Both the position numbers and the translations under genes were made by a program. From the NCBI GenBank assembly GCA_947463755.1, contig CANHUK010000153.1, positions 1-5,470 on the forward strand: a DNA stretch of 5,470 nucleotides, given 5' to 3'. Position 1 is the first letter of the stretch. Every line of letters starts with the position of its first letter. The notes under the pieces are model-generated. The model did no database searches. It was given only the letters and a program-made list of their open reading frames with translations, and was not told the origin of the DNA. Of the stretch, positions 1 through 5,009 are shown in pieces. Source of the stretch: Chitinophagaceae bacterium (lineage in GTDB: Bacteria; Bacteroidota; Bacteroidia; Chitinophagales; Chitinophagaceae).

Positions 1-611
1 TATCCAGCATCTTCTGGACCGGTAATGCCACTGCCGCCAACCCGGTGTGGCAGGTCATAGAAGGGAACCTAACCGTCCCCTCCGTCCGAAGTTGCGCCAT
101 CGTTGCCAAAAGAACCTCAGTAGAATACTACGCAGGTACCTCGGTCGGTCTCTTCAGCACCACTTCGCTCAGCGGCTCGGGCACTACCTGGATGCGGGAG
201 GCGGGAGGTCCCATGACGACCGCTATCATCAACTCCATGGCCTATCGCTGGCAGGACAACACCCTGCTCATCGGTACGCACGGCAACGGCATGTTCGCCG
301 CCTATCTGGGAGACGCGATCAGTGGACCCACCCCGGTCAACGAACCCATTCGCAACGATCCGCGCTTCGTGAGAAATGTTTTCCCAAATCCCACCAAAGG
401 GCCGATAAACATATCCACCGGCGGCATGACGGGGATCCGCAGCGTTCGACTGCGCGTCAGCAATCTGTCAGGACAAACCGTATTTGACCGGGATATGCCC
501 TACCGGAACGGGACGGCAGACCTGTCCCGACTACCTCGTGGCATGTATGTACTGACCATCACCAGTCCCGACAGAACCCACCAGTACACCCGTCAGATAG
601 TTCGGGATTGA
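1..611 (+). CDS. Secreted beta-propeller-like protein with T9SS type-A sorting domain, 3' end only
   Basis: This is the C-terminal end of a larger secreted protein. The reading frame is open from the first full codon at position 3 to the TGA at 609-611, about 202 residues, so the real start lies upstream; the GTG at 45 is only an internal valine. The first part (to about nt 330) has the texture of BNR/VPS10-like propeller blades: short beta-strand-like runs, W-T-G near the start, YYAGTSVGLFST, and DNTLLIGTHGNGMF. From nt 375 it becomes a typical type-A C-terminal domain: NVFPNPTKG, then VSNLSGQTVF, then LPRGMYVLTI, ending Y-T-R-Q-I-V-R-D. In Bacteroidota this domain directs export through the type IX system and is cleaved at the surface. 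The substrate or enzymatic role, if any, is not visible because the N-terminal part is missing. A strong hairpin follows the stop codon. Confidence 0.85.
   Translation, partial: SSIFWTGNATAANPVWQVIEGNLTVPSVRSCAIVAKRTSVEYYAGTSVGLFSTTSLSGSGTTWMREAGGPMTTAIINSMAYRWQDNTLLIGTHGNGMFAAYLGDAISGPTPVNEPIRNDPRFVRNVFPNPTKGPINISTGGMTGIRSVRLRVSNLSGQTVFDRDMPYRNGTADLSRLPRGMYVLTITSPDRTHQYTRQIVRD
375..608 (+). other. T9SS type-A C-terminal sorting domain (coding sub-region)
   Basis: About 78 codons at the end of the secreted protein form the export domain. Visible hallmarks are the FPNP motif right after the linker, a central strand with NLSGQ, the G-T-A-D-L-S-R-L-P-R-G-M-Y-V-L turn-and-strand, and a final basic strand. 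Known type-A domains are about 70-80 residues with this order, so the length fits. It is the clearest taxonomic marker in the window. Confidence 0.85.
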
Positions 612-637
612 TTATTGACAAGCACACCTTATTTTCG
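607..637 (+). promoter_or_regulatory. Possible Bacteroidota promoter upstream of the oxidoreductase gene
   Basis: ATTG at 607-610 resembles the -33 TTTG box, and TATTTTCG at 630-637 resembles the -7 TAnnTTTG box. The 19-nt spacing falls within the range known for this phylum. The -33 box overlaps the stop codon of the upstream gene. A transcript from here would begin near 643, placing the 646-682 hairpin at its very 5' end and giving the oxidoreductase a leader of roughly 70 nt. The match is imperfect (C for T in the -7 box, A for T in the -33 box), so this is tentative. Confidence 0.3.
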
Positions 638-645
638 TCAACGAC

Positions 646-682
646 GGATGGGCATGTGGAATAAAGAACCACATGCCCATCC
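646..682 (+). terminator. Perfect 14-bp hairpin, likely terminator of the T9SS-protein gene
   Basis: GGATGGGCATGTGG (646-659) pairs without mismatch with CCACATGCCCATCC (669-682) around a 9-nt A-rich loop (660-668). It lies 35 bp after the upstream stop codon and 33 bp before the next ATG. The trailing sequence is only CTTTG, a poor U-tract, and there is no U-tract on the minus strand either. Termination is the simplest role; a 5' leader hairpin for the downstream mRNA is the alternative. Confidence 0.55.
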
Positions 683-715
683 CTTTGCCCGACAACACAT
701 CAGACCTATTACAAC

Positions 716-1438
716 ATGGCAGCACAACCCTGGCGCACCGCAGTGGTGACACGCATTGAAGAAGAAGCAACCGACACCCTCAGATTCTGGTTCCGCGTAC
801 CCGAACTCGAACGATTTGACTTCATCCCCGGACAATTCGTAACCTTCGATCTGCCGATCCACGAGAAACCCAACAAACGCTGGCGCAGCTACTCCATCGC
901 CTCAGCGCCTGATGGTACAAATGAATTCGAACTCGTCATCGTTCTCAACCCGCAGGGACTGGGTACGAACTACATGTGGAAAGAATTCAAGGTCGGCACG
1001 GAAGTCACTTTCCGCGGACCACAGGGTGTATTCACGCTGGACAAGGAAACAGAAAAACAGGACCTGTTCCTGATCTGCACCGGCACCGGCATCGCGCCTT
1101 TCCGCAGCATGGTACAGGACGCCATCCGCAACGGAACACCATACCGAAATATCTATCTCATCTTCGGCACCCGCGCAAAGACCAATCTGCTCTATCACGA
1201 AGAGCTCTCAAAAGTATCCGCAGATCATCCCAACATACATTTCATCCCGGTCCTCTCGCGGGAAGATTGGGAAGGAGAGAAGGGATATGTCCACCAGGTC
1301 TATGAGCGGCTCGCGGCAGCAGGCCAACCTGCAGATTTCTTCCTTTGCGGATGGAAGAATATGATCGATGAAGCCAAACGACGCATCCAGGAACTGGGAT
1401 ACGACCGAAAGTCCATCCATCAGGAAATCTACGGTTAA
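716..1438 (+). CDS. Ferredoxin-NADP reductase superfamily FAD/NAD(P)H oxidoreductase
   Basis: A 240-residue soluble flavoprotein predicted to move electrons between NAD(P)H and an acceptor through bound FAD. The FAD-binding barrel fills about residues 1-105: the PGQF strand is at 38-41 and the flavin motif R-S-Y-S at 57-60. The nucleotide-binding domain follows, with C-T-G-T-G-I-A-P at 121-128, FGTR at 150-153, NLLYHEEL at 157-164, and the late C-G-W-K-N-M at 211-216, the usual CGxxxM position. It ends E-I-Y-G, so an aromatic residue sits near the C-terminus. There is no 2Fe-2S ferredoxin domain, so an external partner such as ferredoxin or flavodoxin, or an oxygenase, must be used; none is encoded nearby. 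The ATG at 716 is chosen because the first beta strand begins within 10 residues of it. It lacks a Shine-Dalgarno sequence. The YdcF-like gene follows after 28 bp, probably in the same transcript. The family call is firm; the physiological acceptor and NADH/NADPH preference are unknown. Confidence 0.88.
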   Translation: MAAQPWRTAVVTRIEEEATDTLRFWFRVPELERFDFIPGQFVTFDLPIHEKPNKRWRSYSIASAPDGTNEFELVIVLNPQGLGTNYMWKEFKVGTEVTFRGPQGVFTLDKETEKQDLFLICTGTGIAPFRSMVQDAIRNGTPYRNIYLIFGTRAKTNLLYHEELSKVSADHPNIHFIPVLSREDWEGEKGYVHQVYERLAAAGQPADFFLCGWKNMIDEAKRRIQELGYDRKSIHQEIYG

Positions 1439-1466
1439 CCATTACCGTTAGCTTCAGGCCAAAGCC

Positions 1467-2228
1467 ATGTATATCCTGTCAAAAATCGTTGGCGATCTCA
1501 TCGACCCGCTCCTGTGGGTGGTATTCATATTTGCATGGGCCCTCCTGACAAGTTCATCTATCCGGAGGAAAAAACTACTCACTACAGGGTTCATCATGCT
1601 GCTGGTGTTTTCGAACGGATGGCTGATCAAGAACCTGACCGCAGCATGGCAGTGGAAGCCGATACCCCTCGCCACTGAAAATAAATATAAGGTAGGCGTG
1701 CTACTTGGCGGAATGTCGGGTTATGATAAACGAGACCTGAAGGGATACTTTAATCACGCTTCAGACAGATTCATCCAGACTCTTCGGCTGTACAAGACCG
1801 GACACATCGAAAAGATCCTGATCACGGGCGGACAGGCCAATCCCTTCCCCGAACACGACCTGCGGGAAAGTGACTTCCTGACGCAAACCTTCGTGGAAAT
1901 GGGTGTTCCAAGGGAACACATCATCAATGAACGCAATGCCCGGAACACCATCGAGAATGCGACGCTGACCCGGCGGCATCTTGATTCGATGGGCGTACGC
2001 GACAGCATCCTGCTGATCACCTCTGCAGCGCACATGCCCCGGTCAGCAAGGATCTTCGCTTTGCAAGGGATCCCTCTCAGGGCCTATCCATGCGATTACA
2101 ATGTAAAGCCCTCCGGCTCACGTTTCGGATGGTCGAGCCTTAAGCCTTCCAATGACGCTTTCGTGCAATGGAAGAGCCTCCTGCATGAGATCACCGGCTT
2201 TGCGTTCGTGCTGCTGAAGGGCAGATGA
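1467..2228 (+). CDS. YdcF/ElyC-family DUF218 membrane-anchored protein
   Basis: A 253-residue protein with two N-terminal hydrophobic stretches (about residues 11-28 and 37-54, separated by the basic RRKK at 33-36) and a soluble DUF218 domain from about residue 74. Family features seen in order are the opening strand VGVLLGG (76-82), the S-D-R-F...L-Y-K-T-G stretch (99-112), the I-L-I-T-G-G strand (117-122), the T-I-E-N-A helix (161-165), and I-T-S-A-A-H-M-P-R-S-A (184-194), where the histidine-arginine block is the most conserved part of the family. DUF218 members such as SanA, ElyC and YdcF act at the envelope, with links to peptidoglycan or lipid-carrier metabolism, but the biochemical activity is poorly defined. 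The length matches ElyC-like proteins. The gene lies 28 bp after the oxidoreductase and ends 10 bp before the stop codon of the convergent glyQS. The family call is confident; the function is not. Confidence 0.87.
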   Translation: MYILSKIVGDLIDPLLWVVFIFAWALLTSSSIRRKKLLTTGFIMLLVFSNGWLIKNLTAAWQWKPIPLATENKYKVGVLLGGMSGYDKRDLKGYFNHASDRFIQTLRLYKTGHIEKILITGGQANPFPEHDLRESDFLTQTFVEMGVPREHIINERNARNTIENATLTRRHLDSMGVRDSILLITSAAHMPRSARIFALQGIPLRAYPCDYNVKPSGSRFGWSSLKPSNDAFVQWKSLLHEITGFAFVLLKGR

Positions 2229-2238
2229 TGCAGCCGTT

Positions 2239-3684
2239 TCAGCGGATCTGCGAGCGTACCAATTCACGCACTGAGGCGATGGGGATGCGTTCCTGCTGCA
2301 TCGTATCCCGGTAACGGATCGTAACGCAGTTGTCCTCCTTCGATTGATGGTCGATCGTGATGCAGAAAGGCGTGCCCAACGCGTCCATGCGGCGGTAACG
2401 CTTTCCGATCGTATCTTTTTCCTCGTAGAAGCAGTAGAAATCCTCCCGGCATTCTTTCATGATATCGCGGGCGATCTCGGGGAGTCCGTCCTTCTTCACG
2501 AGTGGCAAGATGGCTAGCTTGATGGGCGCGAGTTTCGGTGGGATGCGAAGTACGACTCGACTATCTTCACGACCATCCTCCTTTGTCCATGATTCCTCTG
2601 CATAAGCATGCGACAGGGTCAGCAGGAACATGCGGTCAAGGCCGATCGAAGTCTCGATCACATATGGAACATAATTCTGGTTGATCTCATTGTCGAAATA
2701 CTGCAGCTTCTTGCCACTGAACTGCTGATGGCTGGAGAGATCGAAATCTGTACGGGAATGGATCCCTTCGACTTCCTTCCATCCGATCGGGAATGCGTAT
2801 TCGATGTCAACCGCCGCATCTGCGTAGTGAGCAAGTTTCACATGGTCATGGTACCGATAGTTTTCCGCGGGGAAACCCAGTGACAAGTGCCAGTCGAGCC
2901 GCTCCTTTTTCCAGTATTCGTACCACTCCTTTTGTGACCCGGGACGGATGAAGAACTGCATCTCCATCTGCTCGAATTCGCGCATACGGAAAATGAACTG
3001 TCGGGCGACGATCTCGTTACGAAAGGCCTTTCCGACCTGCGCAATCCCGAATGGGATCTTCATGCGCGCGGTCTTCTGGACGTTCAGAAAATTGACGAAG
3101 ATGCCCTGGGCCGTCTCAGGTCGGAGATAGATCTCATTGGCTTCTTCGGATACCGAACCCAGCTGAGTGGAGAACATCAGGTTGAACTGACGGACATCGG
3201 TCCAGTTGCAGGTGCCGCTGACACTGCATCGAATGCTCCTCGCATCGATGAGGATTTTCAATCCGGCGTAGTCGCTGGCTGCCAGCAGCGCATCCATCTG
3301 GGCGATGACGGCATCTGCGCCTGCCTCATCACCATTGGCTTTCAGCTCATCTGCATATCCTTCGATCAGATGATCAACACGATAGCGCTTCTTGCTATCC
3401 TTATTGTCGATCATCGGATCGCTGAAATTATCGACATGCCCTGAAGCCTTCCAGATCGTGGGATGCATGAAAATGGCGGAGTCGATGCCAACGATGTTAT
3501 CGTGCATGCGGGTCATGGCATTCCACCAGTGGTCGCGGATATTGCGTTTCAGTTCGCTGCCCCAGGGACCATAATCATACACGGCGCTGAGGCCGTCGTA
3601 GATCTCGCTGGACTGGAATACGAAGCCATACTCCTTCGCATGGGAGATGATGGCGGCAAAACGCTGGGTATCGTTCGAAATCAT
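2239..3684 (-). CDS. glyQS: Glycyl-tRNA synthetase, single-chain (eukaryote-like) class II form
   Basis: This enzyme attaches glycine to tRNA-Gly in the cytoplasm using ATP. The chosen start (ATG at 3684, protein M-I-S-N-D-T-Q) gives 481 residues. The frame stays open further upstream, but a longer protein would overlap the MazG-like gene and add non-family sequence. The family N-terminus H-A-K-E-Y-G-F-V-F-Q-S-S-E-I-Y-D-G is at 15-31. Then come W-K-A-S-G-H (78-83), V-R-Q-F-N-L-M-F (164-171), R-P-E-T-A-Q-G (188-194), class II motif 2 with F-R-N-E (221-224) and F-R-M-R-E-F-E (232-238), and motif 3 with G-L-D-R (348-351). The anticodon-binding domain runs from about 384 to 476 and holds G-T-P-F-C-I-T-I-D. 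All catalytic motifs are intact. It is the single-subunit alpha2 type, not the two-gene alpha/beta type. It is last in the leftward dtd -> MazG-like -> glyQS set, with a promoter-like box of its own just before the start. Confidence 0.96.
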   Translation of the reverse strand: MISNDTQRFAAIISHAKEYGFVFQSSEIYDGLSAVYDYGPWGSELKRNIRDHWWNAMTRMHDNIVGIDSAIFMHPTIWKASGHVDNFSDPMIDNKDSKKRYRVDHLIEGYADELKANGDEAGADAVIAQMDALLAASDYAGLKILIDARSIRCSVSGTCNWTDVRQFNLMFSTQLGSVSEEANEIYLRPETAQGIFVNFLNVQKTARMKIPFGIAQVGKAFRNEIVARQFIFRMREFEQMEMQFFIRPGSQKEWYEYWKKERLDWHLSLGFPAENYRYHDHVKLAHYADAAVDIEYAFPIGWKEVEGIHSRTDFDLSSHQQFSGKKLQYFDNEINQNYVPYVIETSIGLDRMFLLTLSHAYAEESWTKEDGREDSRVVLRIPPKLAPIKLAILPLVKKDGLPEIARDIMKECREDFYCFYEEKDTIGKRYRRMDALGTPFCITIDHQSKEDNCVTIRYRDTMQQERIPIASVRELVRSQIR

Positions 3685-3690
3685 AGGTCG

Positions 3691-3720
3691 CGAAGATACG
3701 AAAACGGGGCAAAGCCCGAA
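3691..3720 (-). promoter_or_regulatory. Putative glyQS promoter giving a very short or absent leader
   Basis: On the minus strand TATCTTCG (3698 down to 3691) fits the Bacteroidota -7 box TAnnTTTG with one change. TTCG at 3720-3717 is an imperfect -33 box at 18-nt spacing. Only 6 nt separate the -7 box from the glyQS ATG, so transcription would begin at or within a few bases of the start codon. This is inferred from motif match and position only. Confidence 0.4.
3701..3717 (-). terminator. Small GC hairpin plus T4, possible terminator after the MazG-like gene
   Basis: Reading the minus strand, GGGC (3717-3714), loop TTT and GCCC (3710-3707) form a 4-bp GC stem, followed by CG and TTTT (3704-3701). 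It begins 14 nt after the stop codon of the MazG-like gene and ends 2 nt before the -7 box of glyQS. The stem is short, so it may be weak or leaky. It overlaps a second possible hairpin, CCCG/CGGG at 3727-3724 and 3718-3715. Confidence 0.3.
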
Positions 3721-3730
3721 GGCCGGGTGG

Positions 3731-4072
3731 TCAACCGGCATCCCGGTCGCGCAGCTTTTCATTGGCCGCATGCCGGTCCGCGTCGCGCTGTGTTTTCTTG
3801 GCCATGTTGCGCTCAAAGGCCTCGGTGAGGTTCACGCCGGTCTGGTTCGCCAGGCAGATCAATACCCAAAGTACATCGGCCATTTCATCGCCGAGGTCGC
3901 GGCCCAGATCAGACTTCTTGAACGATTGGTCGCCGTAGGTACGCGCCATGATGCGCGCCAGCTCCCCAACCTCTTCCGTCAGGATGGCCATATTGGTGAG
4001 TTCGCTGAAATATCTGACACCAATGGTGCGTATCCATTCATCCACCTGCTGTTGTGCCGCATCGATCGTCAT
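3731..4072 (-). CDS. MazG-like nucleotide pyrophosphohydrolase
   Basis: A 113-residue all-alpha NTP pyrophosphohydrolase of the MazG superfamily, expected to convert an (d)NTP to (d)NMP plus pyrophosphate with Mg2+. The metal-binding signature is complete: E33-E34-x-x-E37 in helix 2 (T-E-E-V-G-E-L-A-R), then E63-x-x-D66 in helix 3 (D-E-M-A-D-V-L-W). The 25-residue spacing lies in the range known for the superfamily. The single short domain resembles YpjD-like and dCTPase-like members rather than the double-domain E. coli MazG, so the substrate cannot be assigned; housecleaning of non-canonical or excess nucleotides is the usual proposal. The C-terminus is highly charged (K-K-T-Q-R-D-A-D-R-H). 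The ATG at 4072 follows dtd by 25 bp; that gap is AT-rich on an otherwise GC-rich strand, which in this phylum favours initiation without a Shine-Dalgarno sequence. The gene is likely co-transcribed with dtd. Confidence 0.88.
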   Translation of the reverse strand: MTIDAAQQQVDEWIRTIGVRYFSELTNMAILTEEVGELARIMARTYGDQSFKKSDLGRDLGDEMADVLWVLICLANQTGVNLTEAFERNMAKKTQRDADRHAANEKLRDRDAG

Positions 4073-4097
4073 AAAGAAAAATTAAATATGAGATGGG

Positions 4098-4550
4098 TCA
4101 TTCCCGGTCCTTTGTGTCGATCAGTATGGTGACGGGGCCGTCGTTCACCAGAGAAACCTGCATATCTGCGCCAAATACACCGGTAGAAATGGAACGGCCC
4201 AGCCCTGCCGTCAGTTGCCGGATCGTCCGCTCATACAGCGGGATAGCGATGTCCGGACGGGCGGCCCGGATATAGGAGGGTCGGTTTCCCTTCTTCGTAG
4301 AGGCAAAAAGCGTGAACTGGCTTACCAGCAGGATCTCGCCGCCGATGTCGAGCACAGAACGGTTCATCACACCATCTTCATCATTGAAGATCCGCAGGTT
4401 CACGATCTTCTGGCAGAGCCATTCTATATCGGCTTCGGTGTCGGCCTCTTCAATACCCAGCAAGACCAGCAGTCCCTGACCAATTGCGCCGGCGGGTTGC
4501 CCGTCTGCCATCACGGAAGCCTGCTGAACTCTTTGTATGACGGTCCTCAT
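4098..4550 (-). CDS. dtd: D-aminoacyl-tRNA deacylase
   Basis: A 150-residue enzyme that hydrolyses D-aminoacyl-tRNAs (and, from work on the family, glycine misattached to tRNA-Ala), recycling the tRNA and keeping D-residues out of proteins. It acts as a cytoplasmic homodimer. The protein opens M-R-T-V-I-Q-R-V, as is typical. The active-site motif S-Q-F-T-L is at 77-81, the K-K-G-N-R-P-S segment at 86-92, and the cross-subunit N-D-G-P-V-T motif with the Gly-cisPro pair at 136-141. Length and motif positions match E. coli Dtd closely, so the start at 4550 is secure. It is the first gene of the leftward unit, 25 bp ahead of the MazG-like gene and 36 bp from the divergent arfB start. An imperfect -7-like box (TATCTTCA, minus strand 4595-4588) lies inside the arfB start. 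Nothing looks broken or unusual. Confidence 0.96.
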   Translation of the reverse strand: MRTVIQRVQQASVMADGQPAGAIGQGLLVLLGIEEADTEADIEWLCQKIVNLRIFNDEDGVMNRSVLDIGGEILLVSQFTLFASTKKGNRPSYIRAARPDIAIPLYERTIRQLTAGLGRSISTGVFGADMQVSLVNDGPVTILIDTKDRE

Positions 4551-4572
4551 GGGAAGGAAGGGAAGGTTGGCG

Positions 4573-4580
4573 TAACTTTA
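4573..4580 (+). promoter_or_regulatory. Putative -7 box for arfB, 6 nt before its ATG
   Basis: TAACTTTA at 4573-4580 matches TAnnTTTG except for the last base. It ends 6 nt before the ATG at 4587, the same distance as the box before glyQS, which again suggests a leaderless or nearly leaderless transcript. No -33 TTTG is found at the expected 17-23 nt upstream, where a purine-rich run lies instead. Tentative. Confidence 0.3.
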
Positions 4581-4586
4581 GGAAAC

Positions 4587-5000
4587 ATGAAGATAGACAT
4601 AAGCCCCGAAATTCGTTTCCGGACGGCCCGTGCAGGCGGCAAGGGCGGGCAGAACGTCAATAAGGTGGAGACGATGGTCGAAGGTATCTGGGAAGTGGAT
4701 GCCTCTGCGCTCGTTGACGACCGGCAGAAGGCCCTGCTAAGGGAGCGGCTGCGTCATCGGATCAGCAGTGCAGGTTGCCTGCAGGTCAGGGCCGACACAC
4801 ACCGAAGCCAGTGGGCGAATCGCCAGCTTGTGGTCGAAAAAATGAACCGCCTGGTCGAACAGGCGTTAACACCCAGGAAACTGAGGATCCGTACGACCCC
4901 AACCGCCGCCTCCAGGCAACGGCGACAGGAGGAGAAGCGCCGGCAGGCAGAGCGGAAGAGCAGCCGCCGGCATTTCGACAGATCCCGTGATACCGAATAA
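4587..5000 (+). CDS. arfB: Alternative ribosome-rescue factor / peptidyl-tRNA hydrolase ArfB
   Basis: A 137-residue release-factor-like protein that enters stalled ribosomes lacking a stop codon and hydrolyses the peptidyl-tRNA. The catalytic G-G-Q is at 20-22 within G-G-K-G-G-Q-N-V-N-K-V-E-T (17-29), very close to the N-terminus as expected for a protein that lacks the codon-recognition domains of RF1/RF2. The C-terminal tail from about residue 97 to 128 is strongly basic (R-K-L-R-I-R, A-S-R-Q-R-R, E-E-K-R-R); in ArfB this tail sits in the empty mRNA channel. Length fits the family (E. coli YaeJ is 140). The frame is open upstream, but the ATG at 4587 is the right start because M-K-I-D-I-S-P-E-I leads straight into the GGQ domain and upstream sequence is antisense to dtd. 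It is divergent from dtd by 36 bp and 9 bp ahead of the MbnP-like gene. Confidence 0.95.
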   Translation: MKIDISPEIRFRTARAGGKGGQNVNKVETMVEGIWEVDASALVDDRQKALLRERLRHRISSAGCLQVRADTHRSQWANRQLVVEKMNRLVEQALTPRKLRIRTTPTAASRQRRQEEKRRQAERKSSRRHFDRSRDTE

Positions 5001-5009
5001 TCAACACCC

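Noticed and set aside
615..635. TTGACA plus TATTTT as a sigma-70-like promoter
   Set aside because: The boxes are only 9 nt apart, far from the 17 nt needed, and Bacteroidota use different promoter boxes.
902..1198. A minus-strand frame of 98 residues inside the oxidoreductase gene
   Set aside because: It is a by-product of the codon pattern of the plus-strand gene, with no family features.
3685..3816. A 44-residue N-terminal extension of glycyl-tRNA synthetase up to an ATG at 3816
   Set aside because: It would overlap the 3' end of the MazG-like gene, carries no family similarity, and the ATG at 3684 sits right before the conserved N-terminal block.
3463..4132. Overlapping plus-strand frames of 121 and 161 residues across the glyQS/MazG-like junction
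   Set aside because: They are antisense to two genes with clear catalytic motifs and show no domain of their own.
4215..4586. A 124-residue N-terminal extension of ArfB
   Set aside because: The stretch is antisense to dtd, and ArfB proteins begin shortly before the GGQ motif, as they do from the ATG at 4587.
4580..4586. AGGA before arfB as a Shine-Dalgarno site
   Set aside because: It is only 3 nt from the ATG, too close to work, and other genes in the window also lack such sites.
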